Part shown: piece by piece, positions 46,065 to 56,160 of the stretch
How the letters are laid out: each line of letters opens with the position of its first letter
Position numbering within the stretch: the stretch's first letter is position 1
Notes under the pieces: generated by a model
The model's database searches: none
What the model was told of the DNA's origin: nothing
Seen by the model: only the letters and a program-made list of their open reading frames with translations
Translations under genes and position numbers: made by a program
Assembly: GCA_002726515.1 (NCBI GenBank)
Contig: PBTE01000199.1
Coordinates: 1-64,000 of the forward strand
Direction of reading: 5' to 3'
Source of the DNA: Planctomycetaceae bacterium
Lineage (GTDB): Bacteria > Planctomycetota > Planctomycetia > Pirellulales > Pirellulaceae
DNA length: 64,000 nucleotides

Positions 46065-47264
46065 ATGAAAATTGCCGCTATCGTGACCTGCCTTCGACGT
46101 CGTTCCCACGCACATGTGGTGCTCGAGAACTTTCTGGAACCCTACCTGTTCAACGGCCGCAAGATCCAGCCGGATTGTCAGGTCGTTTCCATGTACGCCG
46201 ACCAGTTACCCCCCAAACGAGGAATGGCTCGGGAGGTTGCCAAACGATATGGCATCCGCATGTACCCGACGATCGCTCAGGCACTCCGCCACGGTGCACG
46301 TCGATTGAACGTTGACGCTGTCCTGCTGATTGGCGAGCACGGAACGTACCGCCGTAACCGGCTGGGACAGAAACGTTATCCCCGCAAACGTTTTTTTGAT
46401 GAAATCGTGGCCGTCATGCGCGCCAGTGGCCGGACGGTTCCAATCTTCAACGACAAACATCTAAGCTACCGCTGGGACTGGGCACGGGAGATGTATGACA
46501 CGAGTTGCGAGCTGGGCATTCCGTTCATGGCTGGTAGCTCCGTAACACTTGCTCAGCGACGTCCGCCTCTGGAACTTCCGTCCGGTGCGAAGATCGCGGA
46601 AGCCGTTGCAGTTCATGGAGGGCCAGTCGAGTCGTATGACTTCCATGCGATGGAACTGCTTCAATCGTTTGTTGAATCACGTGCGGGAGGGGAAACCGGC
46701 GTTGTGAGTGTCGAGTACCTGGAAGGCAACCGGTTGCTGAAAGGTGACTGGTCGCCGTCTCTGGCCCATGCAGCCCTGGCGGCTGAACTCGGCAGGGCCC
46801 CCAAATCACTGAACCAAATTCCTGGCGAGCCAAAGGTCCCTGCCCGTGGCGCAATCATCCGTTACGCTGACGGGTTCAAGGCGACCATGTTGACCGTCGG
46901 ACAGAATGACATGCGTTGGAGTTTTGCCTGTCGCCTACAGGGTGAGCGCCGCCCGCGAGCTACGAACTTGTACGTCGGGCCATGGGACAATCGCAACCTT
47001 TTTAAAGCACTTTGCCATGCCATCCAGCATCATTTTCGCACCGGGCGAGCACCCTATCCGGTGGAGCGGACGCTGTTGAGCACCGGATTGACACAGGCAC
47101 TCATGCAGGCCCGCCAACAACCGGGTATCCCCGTACAAACACCCCATCTAGAATTTCCGTACAAGGCCCGCAGCTTTCGTGCGATGCGCGAAATGGGTGC
47201 CACGTGGGACATCATTACCGAAGACATCCCCGAACCTCGTGGAATGGATTCCTTTTGCGGTTGA
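46065..47264 (+). CDS. Gfo/Idh-like protein without the dinucleotide motif
   Basis: A 399-residue protein from ATG 46065; an upstream frame to 46011 has no support. The architecture resembles Gfo/Idh proteins: an N-terminal alpha/beta domain (MKIAAIVTCLRRRSHAHVVL, then VVSMYADQLPPKRGMAREVA and YGIRMYPTIAQAL), VDAVLLIGEHGTYRRN near residue 87, and a larger C-terminal half. But the N-terminal loop lacks GxGxxG and the EKP segment is replaced by FNDKHLSY. So it may not bind NAD in the usual way, or the likeness may be only structural. C-terminal motifs such as GPVESYDFHAMELLQSFVES and NLYVGPWDNRNLFKALCHAI look conserved. Planctomycete genomes carry similar unknowns. Function open. Confidence 0.65.
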   Translation: MKIAAIVTCLRRRSHAHVVLENFLEPYLFNGRKIQPDCQVVSMYADQLPPKRGMAREVAKRYGIRMYPTIAQALRHGARRLNVDAVLLIGEHGTYRRNRLGQKRYPRKRFFDEIVAVMRASGRTVPIFNDKHLSYRWDWAREMYDTSCELGIPFMAGSSVTLAQRRPPLELPSGAKIAEAVAVHGGPVESYDFHAMELLQSFVESRAGGETGVVSVEYLEGNRLLKGDWSPSLAHAALAAELGRAPKSLNQIPGEPKVPARGAIIRYADGFKATMLTVGQNDMRWSFACRLQGERRPRATNLYVGPWDNRNLFKALCHAIQHHFRTGRAPYPVERTLLSTGLTQALMQARQQPGIPVQTPHLEFPYKARSFRAMREMGATWDIITEDIPEPRGMDSFCG

Positions 47265-47712
47265 GTGCGGTGTGTTCGCACAATCCTTCGTGGCGGTTTC
47301 GAGAACGATTTCCACGCCCTCTGCAAGCGGGCAATCAAGCGACCCGGCTGACAAATCAGTGCAGCACTTTGTGAAAGCGTTCTCTCACCGTCTTCTCGTG
47401 GTATCTGCCAATCGCCAGCGTCCTTGACCAAAAGAGTTGCAAGATGAGAATCTGTCGGGGATTGCCGATGGGTGTCAGACCGTCGGAATGATGCTCAGAG
47501 AGCGTCCAGATGCTGGAAATTCTCCGGCGAAAGATCGTGAATTCCCTGGGAAAAAGTTGGCGAATTCTTCAGAAACCGTAACCTGTCCAGACCACACATG
47601 CCTTACTCCTTGCCACCGAGGCGCGAAACGGCTATACTAAGGCTTCGAGAATTAGTCTCGTCGTATGCGTATCATATTTCATTCCTGTGTTTCCCTCATC
47701 GGAGATTTTCTC
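47265..47712. other. Intergenic region before the DUF1559 gene, nothing identified
   Basis: About 450 bp. A GGAG sits 9 bases before the GTG start at 47713, which decides that start. A small inverted repeat CGAGA/TCTCG occurs near 47645. No gene is supported. Confidence 0.45.
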
Positions 47713-48711
47713 GTGTCGAAGCAAGAGAAGCGTCCCGGTTTTACGTTGGTCGAACTTCTTGTTGTGATGATGATCATCGCAATCCTCATTGCGCTGTTGT
47801 TGCCCGCGGTGCAACTGGCACGGGAAGCGGCCCGTCGCATGCAGTGTGCCAACAACATCAAGCAACATGGAATAGCAGTTCACAACTTCGCTTCTCGCAG
47901 CGCCAACAGGTTTCCACCACTTGCAAAAATGACTCCGCAGATAACGCAAAGCTTCTGGCATATCTTGCTACCGTTTATCGAGCAACAGGACCTTTACGAC
48001 TTGACGTATACTCGCGTCGTCACTGCATCAGTTGCTGAAAGTGGCGGACCAGCTGTCTTTTTGCTGAAAGACTGGAATTATAATGGCCAACGCAGTCCAG
48101 GTTCTATTAAAGGAAAGTTTTTTGATAAATTCGGAAAGATAGCTGCCTACCAATGTCCGGCCGATCCTGGAATTCGGCGGAGAAAATGGTCAGAAAAATA
48201 CGCCAGCTACGCGGCGAATTATCTAGTCCTGGGAACAGAGGGAGGCGGGTCCTCTGGCCGGTGGGAACAATTCGATTCAAACCCAATTTGTTACTGGGGG
48301 TGCGATAAGGATGAAAGTTGGTCCAGCGGATACAACCTGGGTACGATTCCCGACGGCACCGCGTTCACCCTCATGTCCGGTGAATATGCACGCTCTGGCA
48401 CCGTTGATTGGAACATGCCTGCCCTGGCAGCGCCTCATGAATGGGCAGCCATGTTTGCGTTTAACCTGTTCGAGTGGCCTTCGATGCCACCGTACAACGG
48501 AGTCGGATGGTGGAGGGAACAGGCAGGCTATGCGCAGTGGCCCCCAACCACAAACGAGAGCCCTGGCCTCTTCCGTCCCAGTACGCCTCACAACGTCTGG
48601 CAGGGAGTCCTGGCGGATGGACATGTTCGAGCCATCTCGTTGGACATTAACCAGACTGTATGGTCGAATCTCATCCATCCGGCCGATGGAAATGTGGTGG
48701 CTAAGTACTAG
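47713..48711 (+). CDS. DUF1559 pilin-like (type II secretion/pseudopilin) protein
   Basis: A 332-residue DUF1559 protein. The N-terminus [20 protein letters not shown] has the prepilin peptidase site (G/FTLVE), followed by [20 protein letters not shown], the planctomycete signature helix. The end has a histidine-X8/9-DG type motif ([19 protein letters not shown]). The GTG at 47713 is chosen over the ATG at 47665: it has a GGAG ribosome-binding site and gives the usual very short leader. These proteins are very numerous in Planctomycetota and probably form surface fibres or secretion structures. The partner lipoprotein gene lies downstream on the opposite strand. Confidence 0.9.
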   Translation: MSKQEKRPGFTLVELLVVMMIIAILIALLLPAVQLAREAARRMQCANNIKQHGIAVHNFASRSANRFPPLAKMTPQITQSFWHILLPFIEQQDLYDLTYTRVVTASVAESGGPAVFLLKDWNYNGQRSPGSIKGKFFDKFGKIAAYQCPADPGIRRRKWSEKYASYAANYLVLGTEGGGSSGRWEQFDSNPICYWGCDKDESWSSGYNLGTIPDGTAFTLMSGEYARSGTVDWNMPALAAPHEWAAMFAFNLFEWPSMPPYNGVGWWREQAGYAQWPPTTNESPGLFRPSTPHNVWQGVLADGHVRAISLDINQTVWSNLIHPADGNVVAKY

Positions 48712-48831
48712 CAGCCTCAGGAGGCGAAAAGGACTGGGCACCGGAAGTAGATCTAGATCGCGTCACCTCGGCAGGCAGACGCGTCGTGTCGGTGCCTCTC
48801 GACCTTCGAACCGTTGCCAGTTTCGCCTTGG

Positions 48832-49233
48832 TCACTGACTGGTGACCTCAAGCCTGACTTCCCCCGTGGGAAGATCAACCGTCAAGGGAGTCGTCTCCGG
48901 GCGGCTGTAAATCTCTGCCACCCCGGATTCCGTCATCTCAGGTCCCGTAGGGCTTGCATCTGCAACTTTGACAACAATCACTTTATATCGTCCAGCCGGA
49001 AGTCCTGCCTTACCCCCGGTGGGAACAATCAAAAATCGACCCTCGTCGTCGCTCGCCGCCAGGACAGCGATTTCGTCCGATCCCTCCGGCATAAACATTA
49101 TTTGGGCATTGCCGATAGCAGCCCCGTCGAGTGTGATAACTCCCGGTATGGAAAAGGGTTGTTTTTCACATCCCGCAAACAGCACCGGCATCAGTAACAG
49201 CCAAGCAAATCGTCGTTGGAAAAAAGCCATCAT
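48832..49233 (-). CDS. Small lipoprotein with carboxypeptidase-regulatory-like domain
   Basis: A 133-residue lipoprotein. MMAFFQRRFAWLLLMPVLFA followed by GCEKQP gives a clean lipobox (LFAGC, Cys22). The mature part reads as one beta-sandwich of the carboxypeptidase-regulatory type: FSIPGVITLDGAAIGNAQIM, PTGGKAGLPAGRYKVIVVK. Small lipoproteins like this often sit beside DUF1559 genes, usually in the same direction; here the pair is convergent. It is likely anchored in a cell membrane. The function is unknown. Confidence 0.82.
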   Translation of the reverse strand: MMAFFQRRFAWLLLMPVLFAGCEKQPFSIPGVITLDGAAIGNAQIMFMPEGSDEIAVLAASDDEGRFLIVPTGGKAGLPAGRYKVIVVKVADASPTGPEMTESGVAEIYSRPETTPLTVDLPTGEVRLEVTSQ

Positions 49234-49383
49234 GTCAAAATTTCCTGTTGCAAAACATTCTTGGTTAAAGTCTGTGGAACCCCGACGGGACTACAACCGG
49301 TGAATTTTACAAGCTGATTCACTGCCCTGCCAGCGGGTATGCGGTTCTCTGTTTGAAACTTGCCAGCTTTGCTGAAAAGACTG

Positions 49384-50514
49384 CTATTTCACTTTGTGGG
49401 GTGTGTATTCAACCCCATCTCGCTTCCGCAAAACGGTTGCCGAATCGATGGTGTCCAGTCCTGCGTCCGGGCCAAAAGATTGCGGGTTGATTCGCGTCAG
49501 CTTGGCCAACACCTCGTGACCTTCCACCAGCCGACCAAACACAGTGTGCCGGCCGTTGAGATGGGGTGTCGGCAGGAAGGTGATAAAGAACTGCGACCCT
49601 CCTGTATCGGGTCCGCTGTGCGCCATGCTTAAAGATCCTCGAAAATGCTTGCGGTGGCCTGACTTGTCACACTCGCAATAGATTTCATACCCTGGGCCAC
49701 CCGTTCCGTCACCCTGGGGGCATCCACCTTGGGCCATGAAACCTGCAAGAACGCGGTGAAATTTCAACCCGTTGTAAAACCCGCTTTCGACCAGGCTGAT
49801 AAAATTTCCGACGCTTTCGGGAGCCTCATTCTCAAAGAGTTCGACAATCATTGGTCCTTTCGACGTCAACAACTCCACGCGGGGTAAATCGTCAGCTGCC
49901 AGTTCGGCTTCACGTAGCTTTTCCTCGACAGCCCAGTGCTGTTTGTAGGTGGCAATTTCAGCGACGAGCGAATTGGCTTGAACGTCGAGAACGCCCGCGA
50001 CTTTTGCTTCTGAAAAGTGCTTTTCAGCTTGGTCGAAGTGGTTCGTGCAAAAGGCAGCGATACCCGCCCAATTCGGCAGTACCCGTTCATCACACCCATT
50101 TTCCGACAACAGCCGGGCCAATTCAAACGCAGATTCGTAATCATCACGTTTGACATCGTCGCGAACCATGCTCACCAGCAGGCGACTGATAGCTCGATCT
50201 TCATTGGGTGACTCCCGATAAACGGCAACAGCCGCTTCTCGAAGGTGGGGTGCCAGTTTCTCAGTCTCTTCCAAAAGTTCCTCATACTGCTTACGGATCT
50301 TTTCCGCCGCTTCGTCTTCGGCGCTGGAGTACGCATCGCGTAAATCGCGCAGCTGACCCAACAAGCCTTTCCAGTCCTGGAACACCCGATCGAATACCTC
50401 CGCAGGAGTGGAAGCGGTCAGCTGGGGCGTTTCTGTCTCCTGAGCCAGTACGTTTTCGGAAAATTCGAGAAATAACCCTACGCAAAGTATACTGATCATC
50501 ACGCGAAAATGCAT
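49384..50514 (-). CDS. Exported cyclophilin-type peptidyl-prolyl isomerase
   Basis: A 376-residue protein from ATG 50514, with a signal peptide ([20 protein letters not shown] followed by LAQ). A longer frame to 50709 would overlap the rsmD start region and lacks a signal. Residues about 35-205 are helical, TPR-like ([20 protein letters not shown]). Residues about 210-370 form a cyclophilin: [72 protein letters not shown] and [17 protein letters not shown]. The active-site Arg in FHRV and the GSQFFI element are intact, so prolyl isomerase activity is likely. It acts outside the cytoplasm on exported proteins. Confidence 0.92.
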   Translation of the reverse strand: MHFRVMISILCVGLFLEFSENVLAQETETPQLTASTPAEVFDRVFQDWKGLLGQLRDLRDAYSSAEDEAAEKIRKQYEELLEETEKLAPHLREAAVAVYRESPNEDRAISRLLVSMVRDDVKRDDYESAFELARLLSENGCDERVLPNWAGIAAFCTNHFDQAEKHFSEAKVAGVLDVQANSLVAEIATYKQHWAVEEKLREAELAADDLPRVELLTSKGPMIVELFENEAPESVGNFISLVESGFYNGLKFHRVLAGFMAQGGCPQGDGTGGPGYEIYCECDKSGHRKHFRGSLSMAHSGPDTGGSQFFITFLPTPHLNGRHTVFGRLVEGHEVLAKLTRINPQSFGPDAGLDTIDSATVLRKRDGVEYTPHKVK

Positions 50515-50650
50515 ATGACGACTCCTTTTTTGTGATAAGGGTGGGTGTATGGAGGAATGGCCCATCATGTTAACGTGTAGGATCACATCGGTGTAGAACC
50601 GGGCCTCTGGTTTTTTACGAAGGTTCAGCGGGTTTTGATCGCGGCTTCCC

Positions 50651-51301
50651 ATGAAAAGAAAATCGTCAAGAGAAAATGCAAAAGCGGACCGACTGCCGCG
50701 GGGGCGCACCCGTCATTCTACTGTTACTGAATTAAAGATCATCGGGGGAAAATTTCGCGGCAGCAAGCTGAACTATGCGGGCGATCAGCGAGTCCGCCCC
50801 ATGAAACACCGGGTCCGAGAAGCAATCTTCAATCTTCTGGGCACGGAGGTTGAGAACAAGCATATTTTTGACCTATTTGCTGGAACCGGCGCCCTCGGGC
50901 TGGAGGCCCTCAGCCGGGGTGCGGCGCAAGCAACCTTTATCGAGCGACACTTCCCGACCGCCCGGGTGATTCAAAAAAATGTCGACCAATTGGATGTGGG
51001 CCAATCCACGGAAATTATCAGGGCAGACACTTTTTTTTGGGTCGAGCATCGGTTGGAAGCTACTGATTCGCCGTGGATGGTTTTCTGTTGTCCACCATAT
51101 GACTTTTACGTCCAGCGACAATCCCAGGTGTTGTCCTTGGTCCAGACGATGATGGAGCGGGCCGTCGATCAAAGTGTCGTCTGTGTTGAATCTGACGAGC
51201 GATTCAACTTCGGCCTTCTGCCCGAGCCCGATTCCTGGGACGTGCGGAATTATGCTCCTGCAGTGGTGGGAATCTGGCGCAAAGAGATTGCTGGGGCTTG
51301 A
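50651..51301 (+). CDS. rsmD: RsmD-type 16S rRNA (guanine-N2)-methyltransferase
   Basis: A 216-residue RsmD/YhhF-like methyltransferase. After a basic N-terminal tail of about 28 residues it has [30 protein letters not shown] and the SAM-binding [20 protein letters not shown]. The catalytic motif, normally (D/N)PP(F/Y), reads FCCPPYDFY, so the first residue is Cys. RsmD methylates G966 of 16S rRNA in E. coli. The Cys at the normally Asp/Asn position may be a lineage variant. It is the first of three co-directional genes and is divergent from the cyclophilin gene. Confidence 0.88.
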   Translation: MKRKSSRENAKADRLPRGRTRHSTVTELKIIGGKFRGSKLNYAGDQRVRPMKHRVREAIFNLLGTEVENKHIFDLFAGTGALGLEALSRGAAQATFIERHFPTARVIQKNVDQLDVGQSTEIIRADTFFWVEHRLEATDSPWMVFCCPPYDFYVQRQSQVLSLVQTMMERAVDQSVVCVESDERFNFGLLPEPDSWDVRNYAPAVVGIWRKEIAGA

Positions 51302-51490
51302 GACTTGACGGCATTTGCAGCTCCGTCACCCTGCGAAATTTCCAGACTTCAGCATACTTTTTTGCTGAGCGTCAAGTCGGTCAAGTCGCCGATCCGAAAA
51401 CACCTTACAAGCGCATCCCTTTCGCCCGATGCTAGCTTCACAATGATCCACATGTCGTTGAATTTCGACGTGCTGCCAAAGGTTACGCTG

Positions 51491-51991
51491 ATGAAGTCAA
51501 ACAACTGGTGGAAACTTTGTCCTTTTCTCGTACTTTGGTCCCTTGGATGCGGAACGCATTACGCTGAGTTGGACACCCAACGGGCGAAGTACTTGCTGGC
51601 TGACGAACCTCCGGGTGCCGTGGGAGTGCTTGACCTGCGCGAATCCATCTCCGGGGACCAACAAGTCGTGCTGGTGGGACAAATCGGCGGTATTGCAGAC
51701 CCCTGGTCGCGCGGACAAGCGAGTTTCGTCATCATGGATCCGGTCTCCCTGATGGAAGGAGAGGGACACTCCGAAAACTGCGCCTGCCCCTTCTGTCGCC
51801 AGTCCGCCGAGGAAACAGAAGGACTGGCGCTCGTGCAATTTTTGGACGACAGCGGAGAAGTGCTCTCTGTTGACGCACAACGGCTGTTCTGTGTGAGCAA
51901 AGACCAAATGGTGGTTGTACAAGGTCATGCCAAGTTGGACCAACTCGGACACCTGATTGTGGCCGCACACGGCCTCTACATCCGTCGCTGA
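51491..51991 (+). CDS. Hypothetical lipoprotein with CxCxxC motif
   Basis: I do not recognise this family. From ATG 51491 it is 166 residues; the frame is open from 51305 but only this start gives a signal peptide. MKSNNWWKLCPFLVLWSLGC ends in a plausible lipobox, with Cys20 as the modified residue. The mature part has an OB-like beta pattern (QQVVLVGQIGGIADPWSRG, ASFVIMDPV, DQMVVVQGHAKLDQLGHL). Near residue 95 a CACPFC cluster (ENCACPFCRQS) could bind a metal or form disulfides. It precedes by 52 bp the HMA-domain protein, which also has a CxxC metal site. A shared role in metal handling at the membrane is a guess. Confidence 0.65.
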   Translation: MKSNNWWKLCPFLVLWSLGCGTHYAELDTQRAKYLLADEPPGAVGVLDLRESISGDQQVVLVGQIGGIADPWSRGQASFVIMDPVSLMEGEGHSENCACPFCRQSAEETEGLALVQFLDDSGEVLSVDAQRLFCVSKDQMVVVQGHAKLDQLGHLIVAAHGLYIRR

Positions 51992-52043
51992 GTGCACATC
52001 GCTTAGAGTCAACAAGCTGTTGCCGGAAAACAAGGAGCAGGAA

Positions 52044-52385
52044 ATGAAATTGGTTTTAGTAAAGCTACTGATTGGGGCCCTCTGCACCCAGTTCATCATC
52101 TCCGGCAACCTGCATGCTGTTGAGCTCAAAGGTCGCGCCGTGGCCGTCTATGTCGATGACATGCACTGCAAAAACTGTGCGAAAAAAATCGCTCGCAAAC
52201 TCTACACCGTGCCCGGTGTTTTGGCTGTACATGCGGATGTCAAACAAAACGTGGCGTTGATCACTCCCCAGAAAGGAAAAGATCCGTCACGACGAGCACT
52301 CTGGGAAGCGATTGAATCGGCCAACTTCAAACCGGTGAAGATGATCGGCCCGGACCGAACCTACAAAACCAAGCCCTCGAAGTAG
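52044..52385 (+). CDS. Exported single HMA (heavy-metal-associated) domain protein
   Basis: A 113-residue protein. The signal peptide MKLVLVKLLIGALCTQFIIS precedes one HMA domain: VAVYVDDMHCKNCAKKIARK with metal-binding C42 and C45, then LYTVPGVLAVHADVKQNVAL and LWEAIESANFKPV. HMA domains bind Cu(I) or other soft metals through CxxC. Being exported and free-standing, it resembles a periplasmic metal chaperone rather than the cytoplasmic CopZ. The start at 52044 is chosen because AGGAGCAGG lies upstream and it yields the signal peptide. It is the last gene of the rsmD run. Confidence 0.87.
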   Translation: MKLVLVKLLIGALCTQFIISGNLHAVELKGRAVAVYVDDMHCKNCAKKIARKLYTVPGVLAVHADVKQNVALITPQKGKDPSRRALWEAIESANFKPVKMIGPDRTYKTKPSK

Positions 52386-52643
52386 CGCTGCCGGTCCAAG
52401 ACGCCGGACGGCGGGCACTTTCGTTAAGGGCCAAAAGGGCACACAACGCCTCGCACCTTGACGAGTTGGCCTGCAAAAGCTGCAAGGTACAAGACTCGTG
52501 ATCGAGGTGTCCCAGTTCCCTCCGGGGCATTCAGCACGTAGACAACTTCCACCCGTGGTTGGCGGGACAGAGCCGACAGCAACGGGCCCAGTTTGTTGGG
52601 AGCTGGATCTCTCCGAGCGACCCGGATGCGTTATAAGCGAAAC

Positions 52644-53060
52644 CTAATCTTCCTTGAAGTCAATTGCTGCCGAGTTAATACAATAACGCAAGCCGATCGG
52701 TTCAGGTCCATCTGAGAAAACGTGCCCCAAGTGGGCGTCGCAGTGACTACAGAGCACCTCGACTCGCCGCATGAACAAACTCCGATCCTCTTGTTCAGCG
52801 ATATTGGTTTCATCCACCGGTTGGACAAAACTGGGCCAACCGGTCCCCGAATCGAACTTGGAATCCGAACTGAAAAGCGCCGCACCGCAGCACACGCAGT
52901 GGTACATTCCGTCGGACTTGCAATCCCAGTATTTGCCTGTAAATGCGCGTTCGGTTCCCTTTTTCCGAGTCACTCGAAACTGTTCAGCCGTGAGTTTCTG
53001 CTTCCACTGCTCATCTGTTTTAGAAAAATCTTCCGCTGGTTGTTCCGCGTCTGCTGACAT
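52644..53060 (-). CDS. msrB: Peptide-methionine (R)-S-oxide reductase
   Basis: A 138-residue MsrB, full length. The two zinc-binding CxxC pairs are C55/C58 ([11 protein letters not shown]) and C104/C107 ([14 protein letters not shown]). The catalytic Cys is C127 in [48 protein letters not shown] and [13 protein letters not shown] are typical of the family. There is no signal peptide, so it acts in the cytoplasm, reducing R-methionine sulfoxide in proteins with thioredoxin as electron donor. It stands alone on this strand. Confidence 0.95.
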   Translation of the reverse strand: MSADAEQPAEDFSKTDEQWKQKLTAEQFRVTRKKGTERAFTGKYWDCKSDGMYHCVCCGAALFSSDSKFDSGTGWPSFVQPVDETNIAEQEDRSLFMRRVEVLCSHCDAHLGHVFSDGPEPIGLRYCINSAAIDFKED

Positions 53061-53298
53061 GTTGCCTCCTCAAAAATGCAATCGTCCTGAACCAACACCA
53101 AGTCGTTTTCTCGACATACAACGGCCATTGAAGGTGACAGCCCCTGAGTGGTTGACGTACCTGCCTGACGGGCCCCTGGTTTCACCACGTCTGTCACCAG
53201 ACACCCTGGGTACCAACCCAACGCTGAATTTTCTTGCCGGGGGATTTTTCTGTCTCCGTCTCATGAATGCAGAATGCGGTGTTTCCCCATGAAAGCAT

Positions 53299-54420
53299 TC
53301 ACTTCCGACAGTAGGAGAGCGCAAGGAGAGCATAACCTGTCACCAGATTCTGGTCACCTTCGAGCCAACGCGAGTTTCCATTGATCCACGATCCGTCCTC
53401 GCGCTGTTTTCCCGCCAATTCATGAACCAATTCACTACGCCAATCATGTTCGATCCCGGCCGCATCGACAAATGTGTGCTCACCCAGAAGACTCAACGCT
53501 TTAGCAAAAGTGTGGTAGTAATAGTAGAGTCCCGAGTCTCCCAGGCCTGGATTGCTTTCCAGGTCGTAGTGGCGCTGAATCCATCCAATCGCAGCCTTCA
53601 CGCGAAAATCTTCCGGTCCCACGCCTGCATAAATCATACTCTTGAGACCAGCATAAGTCATCGAACCATAACTTCTTAAACCACCGTTGTCGGTGACCCC
53701 CGACTGGCTCTTTCCTCCCTCCGCAGCAGTGTAGTAAAAACCACCGTCATTGATCTTCGCAGCCGGGGCGGTTGTGTTGAATTCCGTTTCCAGGTTTTGA
53801 CACCTCGAGACGAACAGCAGTGCGCGTTGCAGGGCTTCACTGTCCGCGGCGTTGCCTGCGGCACGCAAAGCTTCAACGAAGAAAGTTGAATTAGAAAGAT
53901 CGGGCCGGCGATGTTTACCGTACCCGGCCCCTCCATAGGCTGGGTCGCGCGGATCTTTGCCTTCGTCCTGATCCCACTGCAGTTCCTTGATGAACTTGTC
54001 CGCGTTCCGAATGATTTCGTCATATTGTCCATCGTCGTTTGCCAGCTGAAAACAAACGATGGACAGGCATGTTTCATAATTGCGATACAAAGTTCCCGGT
54101 TGGTAAATACCCCCGTCCTTTTGAACAAACTTTTCCAAGTACTGTAAACTAACTGCTACCACTGGATCGTTGACCGAGCATCCGTTGCGCAGGATCGCGG
54201 TGGTGATCAAAGCGGTGATGCCAGGTCCCGCATGAGCGCTGTAGGAACCGTCTTTGGCCTGCCCGTGTGATCTCAAGTAATCGATCGCCTTCGCGACGGA
54301 CGACTCTAAAGTACGATCGCGGTCGGTAGGAGCAGAATCCGCACGGCTTGAGGCTTGGTCACGACCCCCAAAAAAGATGGCGGCTAGCAGCGTTAAGATG
54401 GCAAGGGTGCGATTAGTCAT
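53299..54420 (-). CDS. Exported squalene-cyclase/prenyltransferase-like repeat protein
   Basis: A 373-residue protein from ATG 54420; the frame is open to 54462. The N-terminus MTNRTLAILTLLAAIFFGGR is a signal peptide. The rest is an alpha/alpha-barrel of repeats such as KAIDYLRSHGQAKDGSYSA, LQYLEKFVQKDGGIYQPGTL, DPAYGGAGYGKHRRPDLSNS, YAGLKSMIYAGVGPEDFRVK and QREDGSWINGNSRWLEGDQN. These are prenyltransferase/squalene-oxidase (terpene cyclase class 2) repeats. The DxDD acid of true cyclases is not evident, so it is probably a binding or scaffold protein; such proteins are common in Planctomycetota. The exact role is unknown. Confidence 0.85.
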   Translation of the reverse strand: MTNRTLAILTLLAAIFFGGRDQASSRADSAPTDRDRTLESSVAKAIDYLRSHGQAKDGSYSAHAGPGITALITTAILRNGCSVNDPVVAVSLQYLEKFVQKDGGIYQPGTLYRNYETCLSIVCFQLANDDGQYDEIIRNADKFIKELQWDQDEGKDPRDPAYGGAGYGKHRRPDLSNSTFFVEALRAAGNAADSEALQRALLFVSRCQNLETEFNTTAPAAKINDGGFYYTAAEGGKSQSGVTDNGGLRSYGSMTYAGLKSMIYAGVGPEDFRVKAAIGWIQRHYDLESNPGLGDSGLYYYYHTFAKALSLLGEHTFVDAAGIEHDWRSELVHELAGKQREDGSWINGNSRWLEGDQNLVTGYALLALSYCRK

Positions 54421-54609
54421 TGCCCAGTTCCTGAAATTTTGAAAAGAAGCATGTGCTTCCATGGGTCCGGGCAGTGCGACGGCGGTTCAACAGTCCGCTG
54501 ATCTCCAGCCAAACAGTGCGTTTACCCTCCGGTAACTCTAGTACCTTTATTCTACGCCATGAAAGGTGAAAAAGGCGACCCCGCTAAGATGGCACGAGCA
54601 GGCCCTGAA

Positions 54610-55986
54610 TCATTTGCCGATGCAAAAACGGCTGAAAATCCGATCCAGAACGTCCTCGGTGTACACGGCTCCCACTACCTTTCCCAACTCATCCAGTGCA
54701 AACCGCACCTCGGTGGCAACCAATTCTTCACCCGTTGCACCTTGCACTTCCAGCATGGCCCGAGCCAAGCTCTCGTGCGCAGCAGTCAGGCTTTTGTGGC
54801 AACGAGCGGCGGTCGTGGCAACAACATTCCCCAAAGAGTCATCGACCAGAAATGCTGAACGATAAATGGCAAGAAGAAGCTCTTTCACACCAGAACCCGT
54901 CCTGCTGCTCGTTCGAATCGCATCCTTCCCCAGTTGCAAAACATTTGGGTAATCGCACTTCGTTAGAACAAGCAAACGCGGTTCAGGGGGCTGGCTGGAT
55001 AATTCGCCCCGCTCCCAGGCATTTAACGGCCGCGTCGAATCGATACAAAAAATTTGCAGATTGGCCCGTCGACGCTGCTGGGAAGTCACTTGCTGCGCGG
55101 CCGCAGCGGTACCACGGACCGGATTGGCCATCTCGACCCCGGCGGTATCCACCAATTCACACGCCACTCCGTCAATATCAACGCGGCACGTGATGTAGTC
55201 TCGTGTTGTTCCCGGAGCCTCCGAAACAATCGCGGCGGTTTTACCGGCGATCGCGTTGAGCAAACTGCTTTTACCAACGTTGGGTGCTCCAACCAACACG
55301 ACACGAATGCCTTCGACCGTTTGTAAGCGACTCTCCATTTGTAGTAGCGTCTCCTGGATCCTATCAGCCGAGAGTTTCAACTGACTTTCCAGTTCTGCAG
55401 CTCCTATGAATTCTATGTCTTCTTCTACAAAATCAAGTCCCGCTTCAAGTCGGGCAAGTAAGTTGAGCAGATTTTCCCGTAATTCAGTCAAGGGCAACGT
55501 GAGCCCCCCCGCCAATTGTTGCAACGCGGTGTCGAGTTGCTGAGGCCCGCTAGCGTCGATGACTGCCATAACGGCTTCTGCTTGAGTCAGGTCGAGGCGG
55601 CCGGCAAGAAAGGCGCGCATCGTGAATTCACCCGGCTCCGCCAAACGGGCTCCTGCGCCACAAACGGTCTCCAGTGCCGCTTCCAGGAGCGCGGGGGATC
55701 CCACGGTGTGAAGTTCGGCCGTGGGCTGCCGCGTATAACTGCTGGTGCCCGGCCAAAGATAGAGATCGCAAGGCGGATCAGCATCCCACTGCCGCAGTCG
55801 AAGATAACCCGGAATCACGCTGGCACATCGAACCTGATCGATTTGTGTTCCTGCTTGCGAGTCAAACACTTCTCGTAAAAGCGTGACGACGGTGGGACCA
55901 CTTAATCTTACCACTCCACGGTATGCGCCTCCCGGCGGCGAGGCAATAGCGACGATCGTGTCGTCTGGATGGTAGAGTCTGGACAA
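54610..55986 (-). CDS. mnmE: tRNA uridine-5-carboxymethylaminomethyl(34) synthesis GTPase
   Basis: A 458-residue MnmE (TrmE). The N-terminal folate-binding domain starts DTIVAIASPPGGAYRGVVRL. FTMRAFLAGRLDLTQAEAVM is the classic motif. The G domain has GAPNVGKSSLLNA (G1), TTRDY (G2), VDTAGVEMANPVRGT (G3) and LTKCDYPN (G4). The C-terminal end FSRFCIGK carries the invariant Cys. MnmE works with MnmG to modify the wobble uridine of tRNAs. It follows yidC on the same strand after 174 bp, a common bacterial arrangement. The family is regulated by potassium and GTP-dependent dimerisation. Confidence 0.96.
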   Translation of the reverse strand: MSRLYHPDDTIVAIASPPGGAYRGVVRLSGPTVVTLLREVFDSQAGTQIDQVRCASVIPGYLRLRQWDADPPCDLYLWPGTSSYTRQPTAELHTVGSPALLEAALETVCGAGARLAEPGEFTMRAFLAGRLDLTQAEAVMAVIDASGPQQLDTALQQLAGGLTLPLTELRENLLNLLARLEAGLDFVEEDIEFIGAAELESQLKLSADRIQETLLQMESRLQTVEGIRVVLVGAPNVGKSSLLNAIAGKTAAIVSEAPGTTRDYITCRVDIDGVACELVDTAGVEMANPVRGTAAAAQQVTSQQRRRANLQIFCIDSTRPLNAWERGELSSQPPEPRLLVLTKCDYPNVLQLGKDAIRTSSRTGSGVKELLLAIYRSAFLVDDSLGNVVATTAARCHKSLTAAHESLARAMLEVQGATGEELVATEVRFALDELGKVVGAVYTEDVLDRIFSRFCIGK

Positions 55987-56160
55987 GATTTTGTCGGATT
56001 CTTACGAACGGCTGAATTTATTCGGCGGCATTTTCATGTCCTTTTCCCTCACGAACAAAGAGTTCCGAAATCCTTTCGTGCCAGTCCTGAGGTCGGCAAA
56101 CTCATCGACGCCACCAACACCAAAACAGTTTGATTGGGAACGAACAAAGAACTGGCCATT

